A stretch of 64,000 nucleotides of DNA, from the NCBI RefSeq assembly GCF_024448505.1, contig NZ_JAMOHV010000001.1:521232-585231 (forward strand). The letters run 5' to 3'. Made by a program: the position numbers and the translations under genes. The stretch comes from Stutzerimonas degradans. GTDB taxonomy: Bacteria; Pseudomonadota; Gammaproteobacteria; Pseudomonadales; Pseudomonadaceae. Shown piece after piece: positions 57,572-64,000 of the stretch; positions within the stretch are counted from its first letter, which is position 1; each line of letters begins with the position of its first letter. The notes under the pieces were generated by a model. The model had not been told where the DNA came from and did no database searches. It saw only the letters and a list, made by a program, of their open reading frames with translations.

Positions 57572-58873
57572 TTGTTCTTCGAACGTCCCGGTGGCGGGGA
57601 ACGGGCCATTCTGGTTCATCTGGAAGGCCAGGACCCCGCGGCGCGCGAGGACCCTCAGGAGTTTCAGGAACTGGCCCGCTCGGCTGGTGCCGAGCAGGTC
57701 GGGTTCGTCACGGTGAGCCGACATCAGCCGTCGGCGAAGTTTCTGATCGGCACCGGCAAAGTCGAAGAGCTGCGCGATCTCGTCCATGAGGGCGAGGTTG
57801 AACTGGTGATCTTCAATCACACGCTAACTCCCAGTCAGGAGCGCAACCTCGAGCGCGTCCTGGAGTGCCGGGTACTCGATCGCACCGGTTTGATTCTCGA
57901 TATCTTCGCCCAGCGTGCGCGTACCCACGAAGGCAAGCTGCAGGTCGAGCTGGCGCAGCTCGAGCACATGAGCACGCGTCTGGTGCGCGGCTGGACTCAC
58001 CTTGAGCGGCAGAAAGGTGGTATCGGCCTGCGCGGTCCGGGCGAGACCCAGCTCGAAACCGACCGGCGTCTGCTGCGGGTGCGTATTCGTCAGATCAAGC
58101 AGCGGCTGGAAAAGGTCCGCGGGCAGCGCGAGCAGGCGCGTCGCGGGCGCAAGCGTGCCGACATCCCTTCAGTCTCGCTGGTCGGTTACACCAACGCCGG
58201 CAAGTCCACGTTGTTCAACACGCTCACGGAAGCCGACGTCTACGCGGCCAACCAGTTGTTCGCCACGCTCGATCCGACTTTGCGGCGCCTGGAGCTGCCG
58301 GATATCGGACCGGTGGTCCTGGCGGATACTGTGGGTTTCATTCGTCACCTGCCGCACAAGCTGGTCGAGTCGTTTCGCGCGACGCTGGAAGAATCCAGCA
58401 ATGCCGATCTGCTGCTGCACGTGATCGACGCCCATGAGCCCGAGCGCGATCAGCAGATCGAACAGGTCTTGGCCGTGCTGGCGGAGATCGGTGCGGACGA
58501 GCTGCCTGTCCTGGAGGTCTACAACAAGGTCGATCTCATGGAAGGCATCGAACCGCAGATTCAGCGCGATGCCGATGGCAAGCCAGGGCGCGTCTGGGTA
58601 TCGGCGCGTGATGGGTTGGGGCTGGACCTGCTGCGCCAGGCAATCGCCGAACTGCTCGGCAACGATCTGTTCGTCGGCACGCTCCGACTGCCGCAGCGCC
58701 TCGGCCGCATGCGTGCTCAGCTGTTCGAGCTTGGCGCCGTGCAGCGCGAGAGCCACGACGAGGAGGGCGGTAGTCTCCTTGAGGTGCGTCTGCCGCGGGT
58801 GGAGCTGCATCGGCTGCTCAGTCGCGAAGGGCAGCAGCCGGCCGAGTTTCTGGAGCAACACACTTTGCAATAA
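57572..58873 (+). CDS. hflX: Ribosome-associated GTPase HflX
   Basis: A 433-aa GTPase that splits stalled ribosomes under stress. The N-terminal HflX domain includes LIGTGKVEELRDL; the G domain has G1 SLVGYTNAGKSTLFNTL, G3 LADTVGFIRHLPHKLVESFR and G4 YNKVDLM. It uses a TTG start at 57572, 11 bp after the hfq stop, giving MFFERPGGGERAILVH as in P. aeruginosa. Confidence 0.96.
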   Translation: MFFERPGGGERAILVHLEGQDPAAREDPQEFQELARSAGAEQVGFVTVSRHQPSAKFLIGTGKVEELRDLVHEGEVELVIFNHTLTPSQERNLERVLECRVLDRTGLILDIFAQRARTHEGKLQVELAQLEHMSTRLVRGWTHLERQKGGIGLRGPGETQLETDRRLLRVRIRQIKQRLEKVRGQREQARRGRKRADIPSVSLVGYTNAGKSTLFNTLTEADVYAANQLFATLDPTLRRLELPDIGPVVLADTVGFIRHLPHKLVESFRATLEESSNADLLLHVIDAHEPERDQQIEQVLAVLAEIGADELPVLEVYNKVDLMEGIEPQIQRDADGKPGRVWVSARDGLGLDLLRQAIAELLGNDLFVGTLRLPQRLGRMRAQLFELGAVQRESHDEEGGSLLEVRLPRVELHRLLSREGQQPAEFLEQHTLQ

Positions 58874-58971
58874 AGCCCGGGCGGCGATCTGGCCGCTTGT
58901 TACAGGCTTTCGGTAGCATTGGTGGGTGCGCCACAGGGCGCGTCTTTAGCTTTATCTGAATGGAGAGCGCT

Positions 58972-60153
58972 ATGGCTTGGAATGAGCCGGGTGGCAACTC
59001 GAACAACCAGGATCCCTGGGGCGGCGGTGGCGGTGGTCGTCGCGGCGGCGATCAGAAGGGACCGCCCGATCTCGACGAGGCCTTCCGCAAGCTGCAGGAC
59101 AGCCTCAACGGCATGTTCGGTGGCAAGAAGCGCGGCAGTGGTGGCGGAAGCGGCGGTGGCAGTCGTCGCGGCGGCTTCGGCCTGGTCTGGGTTTCGCTCG
59201 TGGTCCTGCTGGCGGTATGGCTGTTCAATGCCATCTATATCGTCGACGAACAGGAGCAGGCGGTGGTGCTGCGTTTCGGCAAGTACCATGAAACCGTCGG
59301 GCCGGGTCTGAATCTCTACTTCCCGCCAATCGACCGCAAATTCCAGGAAAACGTCACGCGCGAGCGCTCCTACAGCAAACAGGGGCAGATGCTCACCGAG
59401 GATGAAAACATCATCGAGGTGCCGTTGACCGTTCAGTACAAGATCAGTGATCTGCAGTCGTTCGTCCTCAACGTCGATCAGCCGGAAATAAGCCTGCAGC
59501 ACGCCACCGACAGTGCGGTGCGCCATGTGGTCGGTTCGACGGCGATGGATCAGGTACTGACTGAGGGCCGCGAGGCGATGGCTGGTGAGGTGAAGGAGCG
59601 TCTGCAGCGTTTCCTCGACAACTACGGCACCGGTATCACCGTGACGCAGGTGAACCTGCAGAGTGCGGCTGCACCGCGCGAAGTCCAAGAGGCCTTCGAC
59701 GACGTGATTCGTGCCCGCGAAGACGAGCAGCGTGAGAAGAACCAGGCCGAATCCTATGCCAACGGCGTTATTCCCGAAGCGCGCGGCCAGGCCCAGCGCA
59801 TGCTGGAAGAGGCCAGTGGTTATCGTGATGCGGTGATTTCCCGTGCCGAGGGTGAGGCCGACCGCTTCACCAAGCTGCTGACTGAGTACAGCAAGGCGCC
59901 GGAGGTGACCCGCGAGCGCTTGTATCTGGAAACCATGCAGGAAGTCATGAGCAACACCAGCAAGGTCATGGTGACCGGCGAGAGCGGGCAGAACAATCTG
60001 CTCTATCTGCCGCTGGACAAGATGATCAACGGCCGTGGCGCCGCCAGCAGCAGCGCCGCGTCGGCCGGAACGGCATCAGGCGCTGCCAGCCAGTCGACGC
60101 GGCTACCGCCGGAATTGGATCCGCGTGAAGTTCGTACGAGGGAGAGTCGCTGA
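58972..60153 (+). CDS. hflK: FtsH modulator HflK
   Basis: A 393-aa SPFH/prohibitin membrane protein forming the HflKC cage around FtsH. A Gly/Arg-rich cytosolic N-terminus (about 1-68), one membrane helix (about 70-90), then the SPFH domain YIVDEQEQAVVLRFGKYHET and a long coiled coil. The ATG at 58972 has GGAGAG just upstream; the ATG at 58960 is less likely. It shares one base with hflC (TGATG). Confidence 0.96.
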   Translation: MAWNEPGGNSNNQDPWGGGGGGRRGGDQKGPPDLDEAFRKLQDSLNGMFGGKKRGSGGGSGGGSRRGGFGLVWVSLVVLLAVWLFNAIYIVDEQEQAVVLRFGKYHETVGPGLNLYFPPIDRKFQENVTRERSYSKQGQMLTEDENIIEVPLTVQYKISDLQSFVLNVDQPEISLQHATDSAVRHVVGSTAMDQVLTEGREAMAGEVKERLQRFLDNYGTGITVTQVNLQSAAAPREVQEAFDDVIRAREDEQREKNQAESYANGVIPEARGQAQRMLEEASGYRDAVISRAEGEADRFTKLLTEYSKAPEVTRERLYLETMQEVMSNTSKVMVTGESGQNNLLYLPLDKMINGRGAASSSAASAGTASGAASQSTRLPPELDPREVRTRESR

Positions 60154-61019
60154 TGAGCAATAAATCCCTTACGGCGCTGATCGTGGGTGTGGTGCTGGCG
60201 CTGGTGCTGTGGAACAGCTTCTATATCGTCTCGCAGACCGAGCGAGCAGTACTGCTGCGTTTCGGTCGTATCGTCGAGCCCGACGTGAAGCCCGGTCTGC
60301 ACATGAAGATCCCGTACGTGAACAGTGTGCGCAAGTTTGATGCGCGCCTGATGACGCTGGATTCGACGACTTCACGCTTCCTGACCCTGGAGAAGAAAGC
60401 GCTGATGGTCGACGCCTACGCCAAGTGGCGGGTTGCCGATGCGGAGCTGTTCTATACCGCAACCTCCGGCATGAAACAGATCGCCGATGAGCGACTGGCG
60501 CGTCGCCTGGAGGCGGCACTGCGTGACCAGTTCGGTAAGCGCACCTTGCACGAGGCGGTATCCGGTCAGCGCGACGAGTTGATGGGGCAGGTAACCAACA
60601 GCCTCAATCGCGCCGTGCAGAAAGAGCTGGGCATCGAAGTAGTGGACGTGCGGGTCAAAGGTATCGATCTGCCGCGCGAGGTGAACCGCAGCGTGTTCGA
60701 GCGCATGAGTTCCGAGCGCGAGCGCGAGGCCCGCGAGCACCGTGCGAAGGGCAAGGAGCTGGCCGAAGGTATTCGCGCCGACGCCGATCGCCAGCGCCGC
60801 GTCTTGCTTGCCGAGGCATTCCGCGAGGCGGAAGAGCTGCGTGGTGACGGCGATGCGCGAGCAGCGTCGATCTACGCGGCCGCCTATGGCCAGGACAAGG
60901 AGTTCTATTCCTTCTATCGCAGTCTGCAAGCCTACCGCGAAAGCTTCTCCAGCAAGGAAGACGTGCTGGTGCTGGATCCCAAGAGCGACTTCTTCCGCTA
61001 TCTGGAGCAGTCCCGCTAA
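60153..61019 (+). CDS. hflC: FtsH modulator HflC
   Basis: A 288-aa partner of HflK. The N-terminal signal-anchor LTALIVGVVLALVLWNSFYI is followed by the SPFH block VSQTERAVLLRFGRIVEPDV and a charged coiled coil RMSSEREREAREHRAKGKEL. In P. aeruginosa a small DUF2065 gene follows hflC; it is not present here, and a terminator comes instead. Confidence 0.96.
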   Translation: MSNKSLTALIVGVVLALVLWNSFYIVSQTERAVLLRFGRIVEPDVKPGLHMKIPYVNSVRKFDARLMTLDSTTSRFLTLEKKALMVDAYAKWRVADAELFYTATSGMKQIADERLARRLEAALRDQFGKRTLHEAVSGQRDELMGQVTNSLNRAVQKELGIEVVDVRVKGIDLPREVNRSVFERMSSEREREAREHRAKGKELAEGIRADADRQRRVLLAEAFREAEELRGDGDARAASIYAAAYGQDKEFYSFYRSLQAYRESFSSKEDVLVLDPKSDFFRYLEQSR

Positions 61020-61061
61020 GCGCTTCGCGAGGTTCGTCCGGCGGCCGATGCTGGCCGCCGG

Positions 61062-61090
61062 GTGACCCACCGGGAAAACATTGCTATGAT
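61062..61090 (+). promoter_or_regulatory. Putative sigma-70 promoter for hisZ-purA
   Basis: GTGACC (61062-61067), 17-bp spacer, TATGAT (61085-61090). The predicted start of transcription falls near 61097, inside the following terminator stem, so transcripts starting here escape it. Confidence 0.5.
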
Positions 61091-61095
61091 CCGCC

Positions 61096-61119
61096 AGCCG
61101 GGGAAAACCCGGCTTTTTT
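61096..61119 (+). terminator. Rho-independent terminator after hflC
   Basis: AGCCGGG pairs with CCCGGCT around GAAAA and is followed by six T. It would end the hfq-hflXKC transcript. Confidence 0.8.
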
Positions 61120-61299
61120 GCGTCTGCACCCATGGGGCAGGCGATCTCCGGGCATGGGCAACCATGCCGCTCCCCTTGCGGGGCCTGGCGCTGATGTCAG
61201 GGTTTGAACAGAACTGCACGCGACCGATGGCCAGCCTCGACGGCAGCCCGGTTCTCGTCTGCTTGACTAGGCTTGCCGTATCGAGAGGTGATTGGCGAA

Positions 61300-62487
61300 A
61301 TGGCAACGGTAGACCGCTGGCTGCTGCCAGATGGCATCGAAGAGGTGCTGCCGCCCGAGGCTGCACGTATCGAGACCGCACGGCGTCGCGTACTGGACTT
61401 GTTCCAGCGCTGGGGTTACGAGCTGGTCATAACGCCTCATGTTGAATTCCTCGAATCGCTGCTGACCGGCTCCGGTCAGGATCTCGATCTGCGTACCTTC
61501 AAGGTCACCGACCCGCTGTCGGGGCGGCAAATGGGCCTACGCGCCGATATCACGCCGCAGGTGGCACGGGTTGATGCGCATACGCTGCGTCGCGAAGGGC
61601 CGAGTCGCCTGTGCTACGCGGGCAGTGTGCTGCACGCCAAGCCGCAGGCGCTGGCGACGTCGCGTAGCCCGATCCAGCTGGGTGCCGAGCTGTATGGCGA
61701 CGGCAGTGCGTCGAGCGACATCGAGGTGATCAGCCTGATGCTGGAAATGCTCGAGCTTGCCGATGTGCCTGATGTGCACATGGACCTCGGGCATGTCGGC
61801 ATCTACCGCGGCCTTGCTCGCGCGGCTGGGCTGATGGGCGAGACTGAGCAGCGGCTGTTCGATGCGCTGCAGCGTAAGGCGATGGACGAGATCGAGTGCC
61901 TGACCGCGGCTCTGGAGCCGACGCTGGCCGGCATGTTGCGCGCGCTGGCGCGGCTGTGCGGCGGTCGTGAGGCGCTGGATGAGGCGCAGGCAGCGCTGGC
62001 GGAGGCGCCGGCCGAGGTTCGTCAGGCGCTGCAGACGCTGATCCGGATTGCCGACCAGCTGGCCGCGCGTTATCCGAAAATGCCGCTTTACTTCGATCTG
62101 GGCGAGCTGCGCGGATATCACTACCACACCGGTGTCGTCTTCGCGGTGTTCGTTCCTGGCGTTGGTCAGTCGATCGCCCAGGGTGGACGTTATGACGACA
62201 TCGGCGCCGACTTTGGGCGAGCGCGCCCGGCCACCGGCTTCTCGACTGATCTGAAGACGCTGGTGAGCCTCGGTAATGCCGATCTGTCGACCCCGGTCAG
62301 TGGCATCTGGGCGCCGCATAGCGATGATCCCGCGCTATGGCAGGTGATCTGCCGCCTGCGTCGCGACGGTGAGCGTGTGGTGCAGGCCCTTGATGGTCAG
62401 GCGGCTGACGCTGCCGCGGAACTGGGCTGTGATCGGCAGCTGCTGGCTAAAGACAATTCCTGGATCGTGGCGCCGCTGGCGTCCTGA
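61300..62487 (+). CDS. hisZ: ATP phosphoribosyltransferase regulatory subunit HisZ
   Basis: A 395-aa HisRS paralog that activates the short-form HisG in histidine synthesis. It retains class II fold blocks: [43 protein letters not shown] region, then [20 protein letters not shown] and [20 protein letters not shown]. It lacks the anticodon domain of HisRS. GAGAGGTGATT precedes the ATG at 61300. It is followed by purA 81 bp later, as in other pseudomonads. Confidence 0.95.
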   Translation: MATVDRWLLPDGIEEVLPPEAARIETARRRVLDLFQRWGYELVITPHVEFLESLLTGSGQDLDLRTFKVTDPLSGRQMGLRADITPQVARVDAHTLRREGPSRLCYAGSVLHAKPQALATSRSPIQLGAELYGDGSASSDIEVISLMLEMLELADVPDVHMDLGHVGIYRGLARAAGLMGETEQRLFDALQRKAMDEIECLTAALEPTLAGMLRALARLCGGREALDEAQAALAEAPAEVRQALQTLIRIADQLAARYPKMPLYFDLGELRGYHYHTGVVFAVFVPGVGQSIAQGGRYDDIGADFGRARPATGFSTDLKTLVSLGNADLSTPVSGIWAPHSDDPALWQVICRLRRDGERVVQALDGQAADAAAELGCDRQLLAKDNSWIVAPLAS

Positions 62488-63864
<1,377 letters not shown>

Positions 63865-63878
63865 TCGGATGCGACACT

Positions 63879-63905
63879 AAAAAGACCGCCTTCGGGCGGT
63901 CTTTT
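63879..63905 (+). terminator. Rho-independent terminator after purA
   Basis: AAAAGACCGCC and GGCGGTCTTTT pair perfectly around TTCG. It lies about 15 bp after the purA stop. Confidence 0.92.
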
Positions 63906-63971
63906 GCTGTCTGGCGCCGGCTCAGGCGGGTCTGGCTCAGGTTTGCGGAAAACTATATAGCGCTGAAAACG

Positions 63972-63999
63972 AAAAAACCGAGCATAAGCTCGGTTTTTT
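63972..63999. terminator. Symmetrical (bidirectional) terminator at the window edge
   Basis: AAAAAACCGAGC and GCTCGGTTTTTT form 12 perfect pairs around ATAA. Both strands end in a T-run, so it can stop transcription from either side. Confidence 0.85.
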
Positions 64000-64000
64000 C

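Larger units (their letters stand above)
61020..61299 (+). other. Gap between hflC and hisZ with promoter, terminator and two leader hairpins
   Basis: No gene is seen. After the terminator at 61096-61119 two neighbouring hairpins can form: GGCATGG/CCATGCC with a GCAA (GNRA) tetraloop at 61151-61168, and CCCC/GGGG with loop TTGC at 61172-61183. They would lie in the hisZ 5' leader of about 200 nt. Confidence 0.55.

Noticed and set aside
63906..63972. tRNA-Leu expected after purA from P. aeruginosa synteny
   Set aside because: No cloverleaf or T-loop sequence is present before the window ends; it may lie just beyond.

Overview
The window is high-GC gammaproteobacterial chromosome. Gene content, gene order and protein similarity point to a Pseudomonas stutzeri-like (Stutzerimonas) organism. 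Several blocks follow the Pseudomonas aeruginosa order as I remember it: thiD-ladS-acyl-CoA dehydrogenase-amn; xseB-ispA-dxs; eutC-eutB-eat-aldehyde dehydrogenase-mpl-ubiX; and queG/nnr-tsaE-amiB-mutL-miaA-hfq-hflX-hflK-hflC-hisZ-purA. I see no rRNA, tRNA, CRISPR array, prophage or insertion sequence. The identification rests on recalled protein families and synteny, not on a database search.

Layout. 1-5.7 kb: thiD (cut by the window edge), a LadS-like sensor kinase with no receiver domain, an AidB-like acyl-CoA dehydrogenase and a protein with calcium-binding loops. 6.2-14 kb: an acetyl-CoA hydrolase/CoA-transferase, AMP nucleosidase, oxaloacetate decarboxylase, a DMT transporter and small accessory genes. 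14-26.8 kb: MgtA Mg2+ ATPase, RluE, a single-domain globin, an Lrp-type regulator, a terminator with no gene upstream on its strand (possible small RNA), a cation diffusion facilitator, HrpB helicase, an SDR enzyme and an NYN nuclease-like protein. 26.9-35.1 kb: the isoprenoid block dxs-ispA-xseB, a TSUP transporter, a substrate-binding lipoprotein overlapping a GGDEF-EAL protein, and inorganic pyrophosphatase.

35.2-39.7 kb: MtfA peptidase, then an ECF41-type sigma factor divergent from a carboxymuconolactone-decarboxylase-like gene, RidA and PhoD. Two mirror-image ECF41-type promoters lie between the divergent genes. 39.7-45.2 kb: ethanolamine use (eutC, eutB, eat, aldehyde dehydrogenase). 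A sigma-54-like promoter lies before eat, but no sigma-54 activator gene is present. 45.4-49.7 kb: mpl, ubiX, a lipoprotein and an accessory FtsH-type protease. 49.7-64 kb: the core tRNA-modification, cell-wall, mismatch-repair and hfq superoperon, ending with purA and its terminator.

A dispersed inverted repeat built on GTAGGGTGGA...TCCACC occurs as doublets at three places (26.8, 40.5 and 46.8 kb) and resembles a REP/REPIN family. The strongest leads for new biology are the binding-protein/GGDEF-EAL pair, the divergent ECF41 promoters, the unassigned terminator and folded region near 19.1 kb, and the structured hisZ leader.
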